Shown in pieces: positions 31,401 through 42,456 of a DNA stretch of 64,000 bases. A model generated the notes under the pieces. The model had not been told where the DNA came from. It was given only the letters and a program-made list of their open reading frames with translations, and did not search any database. Numbering within the stretch: position 1 is the stretch's first letter; the number at the start of each line of letters is the position of its first letter. The stretch is from contig CM066913.1 of assembly GCA_033964015.1 (NCBI GenBank), forward strand, positions 6,175,169 through 6,239,168. Direction: 5' to 3'. Source of the DNA: Scolanthus callimorphus. Lineage: Eukaryota; Cnidaria; Anthozoa; Actiniaria; Edwardsiidae. The translations under genes were made by a program, and so were the position numbers.

Positions 31401-34400
31401 CGGAACCAGGTGGCTGGAGGTCACACCCACACCTAATAATGGCCAGGGTAAACTTCTTAGATGTTTTCAAAACGTGCAGCGAGGAAGAAAGAACTTTTCT
31501 CAAGATGCACGTGTCGTGGTAAATGATGCATCCTATCGAAGACACAATTGTCACTGGCGATCTGTACGACTGCCATTGAATCTTCAGCTTTTCCCGTCAA
31601 CTAACCGCCCCTAAATTCATGGTTCAAATGCATAAGCATATCAGTTGTCTTTGTTATCCATTATTCTTTAGGCAGATTTGCTACAAACTGTAGACTGGGA
31701 AGCTTGGCTCAAAAAGCCAGGAATGCCGCCCGTAAACATGTTGGAGAGGTAAGTGTTCTCAACGCTCATTGCGTCCCAACTCGAGATGTTTCCAGAAGCG
31801 TAATTTTTTAATCGATATTAGCTTCTTCTGTGTGTAGGTACGACCCTTCGTTAGCCGATGCTTGTACGAATCTGTGCCAGAGATGGACTGTAAGTTATGT
31901 GGCGTTTGGAGGATGCAGTCTATTTTTTCTGTACTGCACTGAAATCGAGCATGAGAATAATTGTCATTCTCTTGTTTTGTGTTGCTGAATTGCGTTATGC
32001 AAGACAGTTGAAACCCTTCATACCTTGCTGTAAATTGTAGGAATTTTTGTACTTTATAGGCATAAAGTACTAAAACTCAAAATTCTATGAGGCGTGATTC
32101 ACGCCCATTTTGGGCGCATTTCGAGCCCTGCTCATTTACAAGACGTCTCCATTATTCCTAGATGTGTTCCTAGAACCAATTTCCGTTCTATTGTAACGCT
32201 CACTAGATCTTATTAAGTCTTTCCCTTCTGCTGCAGGCAAATGAATGTGAGCTGTCAGCCTTCTCTCAGGATGATATCGAGTCTTTTTCTTCGCCGCAAG
32301 TGGTTGAGTTTTTGGCGCAGTTACTAGCAAAGGTGATTTTTAGCCCGTGGCTGAAAGGGAACATTGCTAGTATTTTCTATTTGAAAGTGTGACGCTTATT
32401 TTTGGTGACTGGGGTTTCGCGCAACGTTTTGATCATTACATGGTATAACAGTTTTATTGTCTCGGAAATGAAATACGTCGCAGGTATGGCAGTTGTTTAG
32501 TCCAAAAAGGTTTGTGTACTTTTTTTTAATAGACCTCTTTACCTTGGGCGTAATGTTGTCCCATTTCAGATCACGTGGCATTCATTTGAATAATATTTCT
32601 TTGTTTGGGTTGCGTCCATATTCATATATCCTTCGGTGCGTAGCAGAAAAACAAAGAAAGAATAGTCATGGGAATGCCACGTGATCTGAAATGGGACAAC
32701 ATTACGCCCAAGGTAAAGAGGTCTATTGAGATGCGTAACGATGAGTAACGTTTAAAGGATCGAGAGACGAATCTGATTGGCTCCTTGGATAATAGTTGCT
32801 CAGGGAAACAATGGAGAACGATGGTCCGAATTGTCACTCCCAGAGCTTCGACCAATTGTCAACAGAGGAGGGTCTGGCCTAGACTGCGTAGCAATCTTTT
32901 GGCTAACGGCAAGATTCGCATTCTCGAACCCAGAGCTCCCCGGCTCGTAACCTCGCGGGGGAGGCTCTGGTGACAGCCACTAACGCATGCGCGAGATTTA
33001 ATACAGAGCCGCTGAGAGGAAGACCTTTCAGCGCATGCACCAACTCTCAAAACCAACCAATCAACGACGGCCTTCAAATGGATGTCCCCAGAGCCTCCCC
33101 CGCGAGCAGACGAGCCGGGGAACTCTGGGGGAATCCGATTTGTGAGCGTGCGTGGTAGATAAAGATCGTACAGAAAACATAACGAACTTTCAAACCGGAA
33201 ACCCAGAATCTGGGTTTTAAAAAAATCGATTCCCCCAGAGCCCGGAATCTTGCCGCTGGCTAAAAGATGACGGGCTCTGGGTACGAGATTGGACGAGAAA
33301 CTCGGGCGAGATTTGGGCCGCGCCACTTCGCTCGCCCCAATTTCGCTAGTCGAACTTCTCGCCGCTTTCCCCTGCTTCTCTGGGTTTCTTTTCCCTAAAA
33401 CACTTCCCTGAAAACACACGGGAACGCTTGCTACGCAGGCTAGATCTGGCCTCGAGCGAAAATAGGTGGTTCCCTTATGATCTGTATATATTTTTGCAAT
33501 TATTCCAGACGAGCAAGACACCACTTCCCATCACACATTTACAAGCTATGAAGAACGCATACCATTTTGAGAAAAAGAATTCGGAAATCAAATACAGGTA
33601 CGACACAAGCCTTACTGACAAAACCATGTGCATTGCCGTGACTGACATGTTTTTTTAACCAATCAGATGGCTCCGTCTGTGCGTGCGCAGTGGATGGGAG
33701 GAGTCATTTCCACGAACTGTTGATTTTCTATTGGAGCAGGGCAGAATGAAGTTCACAAGACCGTTATACGAGTGAGTGCGTTGAATTGTAGTACTGGTAT
33801 TAAAATCAAAGGGCACGCCTTTGCTTAGCACGACTAACCGGGACAAAACATCGTGAAAAAACCTGCCGCTACAGTAAAACCCACGCAAGGAACCTAGAAT
33901 TCTAGCCTTAAAGAGGTTCTTATTTCATTTAAAAATACAACGAAAACGTGGGGTTTGCATGGTCAATGGCTGATTGCATTTTTAAACCCCACCGTAGGGG
34001 TTGAGGACATACGGAAAATTTTCCAGGGCGGTTGTTTTGGACTCTGGAAATTCCACGGGAGGGGGTGTGTCTGGAGACTGGAAATTCCAAGGGGGAGGGG
34101 AAAAAACGGTGACTTTCCAGGGACATTTTATCCAAAACTAAATTTTCCAGGGGTATATGGAAATCCCAGGGGATTGGGTCTGTTTCACGAGTGGAAATTC
34201 CAGGGGAGGGGGTCTTTTTAAGGTACTTCCCCCCCCCTCCCGTGCGGTTTAAAAATGCGATCAGCCAATCTTAGCCTAACAAGTTCTTAAAATCCAGTTT
34301 CATGGGTTTTTACTTACTGTATCGCGATCATTTGTACTTAGTAGTATAATAACTTCGTCGGAAGAAATTCCTCGCGCTGATTGGTCTACTTTGTTATCGT

Positions 34401-34632
34401 GAACAAAAGCATTATTACGTGTCACTTGAGTAATTATACTCGCCTCAGGCTCCGGTCCCAATATTCCATTCAGTTTCTAGTTCCTAGTGCAAACTATTTC
34501 TCTTTATGTTTCAGGGAGCTTTACAAGTGTGACAAATCACGTGAACTAGCCATCAATACGTTTACAGCAAACAGATCATTTTATCATCCAATATGCGCGG
34601 CCATGGTGGCGAAGGATTTAAAACTGGAATAA
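25453..34632 (+). CDS. LTA4H: Leukotriene A4 hydrolase / aminopeptidase
   Basis: A cytosolic M1-family zinc enzyme with epoxide hydrolase and aminopeptidase activity. Twenty exons: 25453-25605, 25904-26040, 26235-26354, 26969-27037, 27264-27368, 27690-27742, 27834-27906, 28769-28909, 29030-29053, 29473-29543, 29854-29939, 30160-30185, 30350-30494, 31088-31191, 31672-31748, 31838-31889, 32237-32332, 33509-33597, 33667-33771, 34515-34632. One base is missing in exon 3 near 26319, where [14 protein letters not shown] is expected; with it the protein has 614 residues (human 611). Key residues: GGMEN (about 269-273), zinc site HEISH with the third ligand in WLNEG (His296, His300, Glu319), Tyr384 equivalent to human Tyr383, and the substrate-carboxylate motif GRMKFTR. 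The position of human Tyr378 is Phe here. AATAAA occurs at 34719-34724. The start has a good context (AAAATGGCG). Confidence 0.97.
26400..26800. repeat. GGGATCC-rich tandem repeat in LTA4H intron 3
   Basis: Units starting GGGATCCCAAGTCATTGTCC occur at 26461, 26618 and 26776, a period of about 157 bp, with a degenerate partial unit before. Each unit holds many GGGATCC/GGATCCC words, several of them perfect palindromes (GGGATCCC). Sequence between copies differs by scattered substitutions, so the array is not brand new. Confidence 0.85.
28106..28215. repeat. GATGAT-rich low-complexity tract
   Basis: An imperfect (TGATGA)n stretch in LTA4H intron 7. It reads like a simple repeat and carries no exon. 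Confidence 0.6.
32528..32727. mobile_element. MITE with 56-bp perfect inverted repeats
   Basis: The first 56 bases (from AATAGACCTCTTTACC) are repeated exactly inverted in the last 56 (32672-32727, ending GGTAAAGAGGTCTATT). The 88-bp middle is unique. Perfect arms mean a young copy. It sits in LTA4H intron 17. Confidence 0.85.
32919..33290. mobile_element. Nested MITEs (CATTCTCG family and CCCGTCATCTTTT family)
   Basis: A CATTCTCG-family copy runs from 32919 (CATTCTCGAACCCAGAGC) to about 33129 (GCCGGGGAACTCTGGG), but its outer right tip is missing. It is joined to a second family ending GATGACGGGCTCTGGGTACG near 33284. The same two families recur together at 41404-41709. The element is in LTA4H intron 17. 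Confidence 0.65.
33968..34266. mobile_element. Inverted-repeat element with GGAAATTCCAGGG internal repeats
   Basis: The tips GGCTGATTGCATTTTTAAACC and complement (GGTTTAAAAATGCGATCAGCC) bound 299 bp. Inside are several copies of GGAAATTCCA followed by G runs. It is non-coding, in the last LTA4H intron. Confidence 0.7.
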
Positions 34633-35033
34633 GACTGGATCACCGGGTACGCAGATAGAAATAGACTCATTGAAAATTCTGAGGGCAGGGGAAACTAGCA
34701 TAAACATAGACACTAATTAATAAATTTAGAACATAATATACACTAATAAACATCCCGTGAATATACTAATTTTTGTGGAGTCTTGTCGAGCTTTGGAGAA
34801 GTTTATTTTAAAGGCCGGAACGTTACTTTCTTTGAAAGCAATTCGTATTTTCTTCAGTATTGGTAGTTTTAAATTATCTTTTAAAATGGATTATGTTAAT
34901 AAGAACGCACAATATTGATTTAAGATTCAAGTGTTCAATGGCCCAGGAATAAATTCCTGTTTTCACTGACACAGCCATTGTTCCTGTTCCCAAACTGACA
35001 AACAATCCTAGCGCTTGTTAATATGCTTTAGAA

Positions 35034-37257
35034 ATGCATCGTTTTCTGCCGTCCTGCTGTTATCTCGTTTTAGTGCTTTTTAAAGCAGCATTTTCATCCC
35101 ATTTTACACTCCGGAAGACAGTAATAATGAAATTCTGATCTTAGATGATCTTTTTACTGCGAACGAACTTGAACAACTGTTACAGAAATTTTTTGACGAA
35201 GATACAACATGGTTCTTCGAAAATGTCCTTCTTTCTGACGTCGCTCAACGCTCAGATAACTATGGACTTCACAGCTCGTGGCATAGCATTTTTGATCCCA
35301 TGGCGATGTCAACGAGCAAGGTTTGGTGGAAATTGAATGAAGTTTTGCAAGAGAAATTCAACATATCAAATGCGGAGTTATATCCTTTCCAACTTTCTGG
35401 CCACCTTGGATCAAGAGGAGATGTTATCAATGCGAAAATTTGTGATCATGTATCTGTTGATGGTTACGAAACCATGGCTGTCGTTTTTCTCTCTAAAAAA
35501 TGGAGGAAAAATGATTACGGAGAGCTTGTCATATTTCAAGAAGATAACGAAATTCTCAAGAGTATTCATCCTGTTTTCGGAAGAACTGTAATATTTCCTT
35601 GTCGGTACAAATTCATTCTCAAACCGCCTTCGATGGCTTCAGTGCGGAACCACTTTGCTTTGACCTTACAAGTGGTTTCGGGACAGCAAAAATACAAATT
35701 AGGACTTAAGGGATATTCAAAACAAAAAAGCTTTGGAGAAATGGGATTTCGCCTTCTAGAAACAACGTCACAGAATGGGAAAAAAGTTGATGCCGAAAAA
35801 TATGTGAAAAGGAGGTTCAGGACGAAATCTGGAAAGCAAGTGGTTGTGTTTGATGGCGTTTTAGATGAGAGTGATTTGAATGCACTGAGAGAGACAGTAA
35901 TAAGAGGGGTTTACTCTCTTGAGAAAGAAAAGGAGGATACTGCTGATAACGTTAAATGGTTGCTAGGATACGAAGTTGAAGAATTCATCAAGACATCCAT
36001 GTGGGATAGAATCAGCCAATTGCTCCATTACGTCACAGGAAAACATGGGTTCTACCCATACGACGTTTCATGTAATAACGTACAAAGTCGTGACAGCACA
36101 AGATTTCATGACGACTGCGAATTAGTGGACGAGAGGACTGGGCAATGCAATGAGTACACGGTGCTTGTGTATATGAACAGCGGTCGGTGGAATGAGAGCA
36201 TGCACGGTGAGACAGTTTGGATGACCGAAGACGGCAGGTCGATATTATGCGCTGTCATGCCTAAATATGGCAGAGTGGCAGTGTTTCACGGGGCCATATC
36301 TCACAGCGCAAGACCACCTTCGTTTGGTTTTATGGGTAAGTACATCAGACAAGAACATCGATTTTACTAGTTAACAATTAGACTACGAGTTCGAGTTTTC
36401 TGTGAGTCAATAGATAGTTAACGAGGCACGTAGCGCCGAGTTGACTATTTGACTCAGAAAACGAGAACGAGTAGTCTAATTGTTTTAGTAGAAACCCACT
36501 AGCATACGACCTTCGAGTTGTTGCTAAAACGTATTTATTTTCATGGTTTTAGAAAGTTTTGCGCTAGCGTTTTCGCTACTCACTATCTATTACGTGATAG
36601 ATAGCGAGTAGCGGAGCCAATCAGATTGCAGGATTCGTGATAGTATGCGAGTGGGTTTCTACTAATGAAAGATAGTGCGGATTTGGGTAGTTCGTCAGTA
36701 CGACGGAGTTATAACGGAGTTATAAACGGAGTTATAAACGTAATTGAAATTTACGCGAAAAGGAGTCCGCGAATAGGGACCAAAGATGTCAAAATAAAGG
36801 AAATCAAAGTGATTGCGAAAGATCACCACCAACAATAGGTAGCTTGCATAGCAACCGTTTCCCGTGGATTTCAAAGGTCAGAGAAACGTGAGCGAATTTT
36901 GCTTGACTGCTTTAGCCCCTTATTTCGTGCGGCTAAATCATCGAAAAACTCTAAAAACTCAAGGGAAACGCTTGTTACGCAGGCGAAACAATAGGTAGAA
37001 TAGTGCAAACAATGCTGATTAATACTTTATTTACCCACGTATCACCAAGGAGCTAAATAAAATACGAAACGTAATGATCTTGTTATACTAATTACAACAG
37101 CCGAGAGAATTCACCCTCTTAGTCTCATTATTCTAATAATAAGTCTAACTACGTTAAACGTTTATTTTCAGGTGCCAGATACACATTTGTTGTGAAATCA
37201 GCTGCCTCGAAAGAGATTGCCCTTAAAAAAGATACAAGCATGCGGAACGAGTTGTAG
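35034..37257 (+). CDS. Secreted double 2-oxoglutarate/Fe(II) dioxygenase-like protein
   Basis: Two exons, 35034-36335 and 37172-37257. With one base restored in a T run at 35102-35105 they encode 462 residues. The start opens a signal peptide (MHRFLPSCCYLVLVLFKAAFS). The N-terminal half (about 30-215) has the outline of a prolyl-4-hydroxylase-type jelly-roll (AVVFLSKKWRKNDYGELVIF) but no H-x-D and no distal His in place (YKFILKPP). The C-terminal half (about 265-450) has H-x-D in RFHDDCE (about His359, Asp361), a distal His in HSARPP (about His424) and the 2OG-binding Arg in ARYTFVVK, so it should bind iron and 2-oxoglutarate. Substrate unknown; a secretory-pathway hydroxylase is the obvious guess. 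AATAAA at 37625-37630. Without the frameshift repair the protein would start at Met 35300 and lose its signal peptide. Confidence 0.85.
36373..36663. mobile_element. Two adjacent hairpin elements in the dioxygenase intron
   Basis: AACAATTAGACTAC at 36373 is inverted at 36471-36484. Directly after, TAGAAACCCACTAGCATAC pairs with GTATGCGAGTGGGTTTCTA at 36643-36661, with an inner palindrome (ACTATCTATTACGTGATAGATAG). Both are short and non-coding. Confidence 0.65.
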
Positions 37258-37804
37258 AGACAGGTTTAGCCACACAAGTTGCTCCGCAACGTTTCGCCAA
37301 CTTTTAACAAAAATTAAAAAAGCAACTGTTATTAGATCGAGCAACTCTTCAGTTCGGGACGTAGAGTCTACGGTACAAGAAAACACTAAAAGTAAAAGAA
37401 AATGCAGGGAGATAAAAAGTAGCGTCTGTTCGCCTGGACACTGTTACCTCGCAACCCCCTGAACGAGTTCGGATTCGGTTCGACTTCGTAACTCATTCGG
37501 TACTTCTTCGGGACACTGACGCGCTTAGATCGATTTGATGTGTCAGTCAATATTACTAGTTCTCCCAGCTGTAAATATATTTGGAGGTTCTAGAATAACA
37601 ATTGTATAAATTTTCTAACAGCAAAATAAAGCCGTCGATTTGCAGTTGCACGTAATTTTACTTACTTTACTTTTGTTGTGGATCAAGATAGAAATATTGG
37701 AAAAAATTGGGCAACTTATGGGCAACTTTACAACGGTTTTGGAGAGGCGAAATTCCCCGTACATGTCCAACAAGCAGGACATTTGGTCCGCTCGACAAAA
37801 AAAC

Positions 37805-38026
37805 TGAGACTCCGTTCACACGAGACCGGTACAAAACTGGACCGGTACAATTCTGGTACGGTACCGCCTGTACAATTCTGGCACAGTGTTCACACCGGAC
37901 CGTGCACGCCTAGCCGTGCCAAAATCGGCCCGGCCCGGTACCGCAGGTTCCGTGTAAACCGCGACGGTACCGTACCAGAATTGTACCGGTCCGGTTTTGT
38001 ACTGGTCTCGTGTGAACGGAGTCTGA
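37805..38026. mobile_element. Palindromic MITE, GGTACCGG words, 3-bp duplication
   Basis: A 216-bp element (37808-38023) with tips GACTCCGTTCACACGAGACC and complement, flanked by TGA on both sides. The body is made of GGTACC, GACCGGTAC and CAATTCTGGTAC words in both orientations. It has the same length and the same TTCACA word near the tip as the 19898 element, although the bodies differ. Confidence 0.8.
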
Positions 38027-39257
38027 TACTGGTACTTTGATCTTTCCAGCTCATCTCACCTCACGGTGCGCAAAGGATTGTTTGTCAAAACGAAGCGTTC
38101 CTGGGTCCAGCGAGAGAGTTTTCGCAGTTTTGGGAAGCAAAAACTAGATTTTATCGCCGCCGTACAAGTCAAACCCAGTTTACATTAGACTAAGGCAAGA
38201 TTTTCTGAGGAGATGGAAAAGTATTTAAAGAGTTTTGAGCAATAATATGCTCAATTGCAATATTTTTAGAACGCTTGGCGATGCAATAATCTTTCTGACT
38301 GGCTTATTTGAGAGCAAAGAGTCATCTGCTTGTTAATTCAAATTATTTGCAGTTCTGGCACTGTCACAGGGAGCTCAGTACCGTTTGGAATATCAATGTT
38401 TCCTGTTGCCCTCTTGTCGTCGCCTAAAGGCTCCCCCCAACCACATCTGGGTTGTCGAGGCATCACTTGCCCTACAGGGGACAGACTGAGACGTCTGTCC
38501 GTAGTAGCCAAACAAGTGCTCATGTGGGGCACTCTTTTTGATGAAGCGATAATTACAGCCTTCGGTCTTAGTGCTCGCGCCTACATCGACGTGTATCATC
38601 CGCTGGCCTTCTTGATTCATAAACACTGTTTTCCCTTTCACATAAGTGAACTTTCTTTTTATTCTGTTAGCAAGCACACAGCTGGGCCCGTTGTATGTAA
38701 CGGGATTGGCGTCCTTCATACTCACCAACAAGAAGGACGTCGTTGGCCAATCGGTGGTGTCAAAACTGTATAGGAGAAAAAGGAATTGACAAATGAATTC
38801 CTCATGGGATCGAGAGTTTAGGGTCCTTGCAGGAGGAGCTTTTACAGCGCATAGAAGTGCCCTAATTCAATTTGAATGAATTATTCAGATCTCGGGGGTG
38901 TTATTCATCTCGGCCCTTGATATGAATAATTCTCCACATCATACTCTGCGGAATTCATTAATTGCTAAGTATGCCACGAGTTCATTGTAACATTTTACAC
39001 CACGCTACAGAAAATTATAAAGACAACGTTTTACATAATTGCAGTGCACAATGGGAAGGTTGAATGGGAAACCGCCGATCCGCCGAATATGCAACATCAT
39101 TACTGCATTCTGATTGGCTGTATTTTCTGTGGCTTGCTATAAATAGAGACGGGGATATGGAATTGATCTTGGAGTGTTCAAATTTTGATATGTCACGAGT
39201 GAGCTATCAAATTTTAACACAACGCAACGAATTATAGTGGGTCTTCTGAATGTTGAC

Positions 39258-39338
39258 TTCCCTGCTAACAGAGGTCTCTCAGGCGGCGAGAAGAACGAGA
39301 GAGATCTCGCCGCGTGAGAGACATCTGTTAGCAGGGAA
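39258..39338. mobile_element. Short hairpin element, TTCCCTGCTAACAGAGG tips
   Basis: 81 bp forming one long hairpin: TTCCCTGCTAACAGAGGTCT against AGACATCTGTTAGCAGGGAA, with an inner GCGGCGAGA/TCTCGCCGC stem. Related CTGCTAGCAGGGA words occur at about 13605, 24795 and 11350. It lies about 30 bp from exon 3 of copy A, in the following intron. Confidence 0.7.
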
Positions 39339-39811
39339 AAATGTTGATATCTAAAGTTTCCCTTACTTGCAAGTTACGAGCCATTGTTCAGAGAGAGCAG
39401 CAAGTTCCGACATGCGTGTCTTGCTCAGACGGAATTGGTCCCAATGTGGCGCGAGGTCTTCATTCATCGCTTTACTATCATAAAGTGGGGTCTGAAAGAT
39501 TTATAACGAGTTAGTTATTTCTAAAATATTTTTAAATTTAAAAAGATGTATTTCAGTGTGAGACAACAGGGTTTAGGAGATGCCGAGTTGGAGTCGTCTT
39601 CACTCTCGCCACTGTTATGTAGCCATCACATAAGTGGTTTTGCTCCCGGTTAGTTGGAGGTTTTAACAAATTTGTTTCAGTTTGTTCTTTGTTTATCGTT
39701 TGTTTATAGTATCCCCATTTAGCTTTACGGTAAGAGCTAAATACATCGAACATAGTTCCTCCTATACGTTATAGCTATAGCTATAAATTATAAAAATAAT
39801 GGTAAATATTT

Positions 39812-39998
39812 AAGCAATAAAAGTACTTTCCGCGTGCTCTCTGCCTTCTTACAAACTCGAGGGGGATGTTGGGAGAACTGATCAAAACTAGAAAGACACG
39901 AGCCGGAGGCGAGTGTCTTTCAAGTTTTATCAGTTCGACCAACATTCCCCGAGTGTTTGTAAGAAACCAGAGAGCACGCAGAAAGTATTTTATTGCTT
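39812..39998. mobile_element. Long-arm hairpin MITE with GATGTTGGGAG
   Basis: AAGCAATAAAAGTACTTTCC... on the left folds onto ...GAAAGTATTTTATTGCTT on the right over about 90 bases per arm. It shares the GATGTTGGGAGA word with the larger element at 45241-46518, which suggests a common family. Confidence 0.75.
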
Positions 39999-40460
39999 TT
40001 AGAAATAACATACACACGCGCGACAGCGTTGCGTGACAATCGTGTTTCTCAAGTCTCTTACAAACACGCTTTTTAACCAATCAGAATGCGCACATTCACA
40101 ATACAACATAGGTGTTATTTTCTAAATTTTTTTCAAAGTGCGCGCAAATGTTTAATGTTTACCGTGGCATTATTACCGTGACACGTGCCACAGCTACTCC
40201 TGAATTACTTAAATCTCACCTCTTCAGTAATGTGCCTTTTACCATATGCAAATGACATTACCAACGTAAACCCTTTTACATCATTTTTTATTCCTGACGG
40301 TATGAGTCCTGAGAGACAGTATCCCATGAAGGCGGGACTGTTAGACGTAGGCTGAATGCGGTAAAGCCCTGTCGGGGCGTTCGGATTGCTTCGAAAGGCA
40401 TCCATACAGCTTTTGTTATAACTCGTCGTGTCCACCGAGGTGCCGTTTTCAGTAGCGTTA

Positions 40461-40699
40461 GTGCTACACCATTCTCGTACCCAGAGCTCCCCGGCTCGTC
40501 TGCTCGCAGGGGAGGCTCTGGGGACATCCATTTGAGGGCCGTCGCTGATTGGCTGATTTTGAACGTTGGAGCATGCGCTGAAAGGTCTTTCTCTCAGCGG
40601 CTCTGTATTAAATCTCGCGCATGCGTCAGTGGCTGTCACCAGAGCCTCCCCCGCGAGGTTACGAGCCGGGGAGCTCTGGGTTCGAGAATGGTGCTACAC
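40461..40699. mobile_element. CATTCTCG-family MITE inserted in a coding exon
   Basis: The element spans 40470-40690 with tips CATTCTCGTACCCAGAGCTC and complement. The target duplication GTGCTACAC is perfect at 40461-40469 and 40691-40699. The orthologous spot in copy B (about 49009) is uninterrupted (CGTGCTACAGACGC), so the empty site is known. A 9-bp duplication points to Mutator- or hAT-like mobilisation; no transposase is present. Confidence 0.9.
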
Positions 40700-41403
40700 A
40701 CGCTTCCAGTGAAAAGTGCTGGGCATGCGCACTGGAATCTCTGTTTGGCGCCACACATTTCCCGGCATGTTCCACCATTTTTGCACGGATTAGGAAAGCA
40801 ACAACCATTACTGCACGATGAACAGGAAACCTGTGCATGAGAAAAAAGATCACGATATTCCGTTGCTCCTTACCTAAAACATGGTTGGCTCAGCGTTACT
40901 GTGCTGGCTAGCTGGGTTCACTCCCGTGGCAGATCTTCTAGAGGAAATGTCGCCAAGTGATTATACCAATACAAGTTCAGTTCAACACGTTTTATTTTAT
41001 AGTGATTGTTGTGCAATGTAGTGATGATTTTTTTTCGCTGTTATTCGTTGCTAATATAATTTTGACTGATTTATTATGACTGATTTAGGGGGTCTCACGC
41101 CAAAGGTGACCTAGAAATTCAGCGACAACAGAATAAATTGTTTCAACTTTATGGTAATTTCAAAAACCTCTATAACTAGGATTTTCCGCATCCAATTTGC
41201 TATCTCTCTTAGGGGTAAAATTCACTGTTAACCACATCCAATTTGCTAATACCCCTTAAGGGTTAAAATCAATTTTCCTAACGAGTACCCCCGTCTAATT
41301 GTATCAGGGTCAACAGGGAGAAGCATCAGTGAAGACTCGAGAAATATTTTTTGACGGAGGACCTTTACTCGTAAGCAATCATAGTAGTCATCACCTTCTA
41401 ACA

Positions 41404-42040
41404 CATTCTCGAACCCAGAGCTCCCTGGCTCGTCTCCTCGCGGGGGAGGCTCTGGTGACAGCCATTGACGCATGCGCGAGATTTGATACAGAACCGCAAT
41501 CTAGAGCCCGTCATCTTTTGGCCAGCGGCAAAGATTCAGGGCTCTGGGGGAATCGATTTTTTTAAAACCCAGATTCTGGGTTTCCGGTTGATTGTTGTAT
41601 GAAAGTTCGTTACGTTTTTGACCTACCACGCATGCTCACAAATCGGATTCCCCCAGGGCCCTGAATCTTGCCGCTGGCCAAAAGATGACGGGCTCTGGGT
41701 ACGAGGTTGACAGAACCGTTGAGAGAAACACCTTTCTGCGCATGCCCTAACGTTAAAAACCAGCGAAGCCACAACCTCGTCCCCAGGGTCTTGTGGTTGG
41801 TCGAGCACAAGACCCTGGGGGAGGCTGAGTCACTTGACCACTGTTTGAGGACATGGGAACGAGGTTGTCCTTTGTTTCAAAACGGTCATGTGTCTCAGCC
41901 TCCCCCAGAGTCTTCTCCCGAGCTAACCGCCATTTTAAAAACAACCGAGAAGACCCTGGGGACAAGGTTGGCGAAGCCACTCAAATGGATCTCCCCTGCG
42001 AAGAGACGTCGAGCTGGGGAGCTCTGGGTGCGAGAATGCT
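41404..42040. mobile_element. Cluster of nested MITE fragments
   Basis: From 41404 a CATTCTCG-family left half is joined at 41514 to a near-perfect hairpin (GAGCCCGTCATCTTTTGG ... to 41695). Further fragments follow: ACCCTGGGG-type inverted pieces at about 41770-41965 and a right-hand CATTCTCG-family tip at about 41985-42036. All lie in intron 1 of copy A. Confidence 0.6.
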
Positions 42041-42196
42041 TCGAACACTACTTCCGTCCCGCCGTTGCGCATGAATAAACAAAAAGTACTATGTGTCACT
42101 TAGCCAACGGGCGTGTCCTGAGCCACAATATATGAGGTGCGCTGAAAACGTAATTGATTTTAGAAATGCTTTGTGCACCTCAAATATTTATACGCT

Positions 42197-42456
42197 ATTA
42201 CTGCTTTTTTTTTTATAATTTTGCGGACTCTTACATTTCCGAACGCTAAACCGCACTTTGGCTTCCCGGGGTCCATCATTTTGCATTTTGTGGTGGAAGA
42301 TTTGTTTTGAAGCCCAGCTAGTCCTTACAAGTTCGAAAAAACCTCAATCCTCCGCGCAAAATCACCCAGACAGAGCTGTTCACTCGTTTGACTGAAGCCG
42401 GCCAACCACGGTCCAGTTAGACGTTGGCGTAGACCGCGCAGAATTATGAAAAATGC
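42197..42456. mobile_element. Diverged long-TIR element near copy A
   Basis: ATTACTGC...ATAATTTTGCGGACTC at the left pairs with GTAGACCGCGCAGAATTATG and ATGCAGTAA at the right. These are the arms of the 50853-51159 element in a more decayed form. Confidence 0.5.

Noticed and set aside
32859..33524. 221-codon minus-strand frame in LTA4H intron 17
   Set aside because: It runs through two MITE copies and part of LTA4H exon 18 on the wrong strand, with no domain.
40205..40853. Several overlapping frames on both strands
   Set aside because: Shadows of the copy A exon and of the inserted MITE; only the exon-2 frame of copy A is supported.
41707..42078. 123-codon plus-strand frame
   Set aside because: Composed of MITE fragments (repeated ACCCTGGGGG words); no domain.
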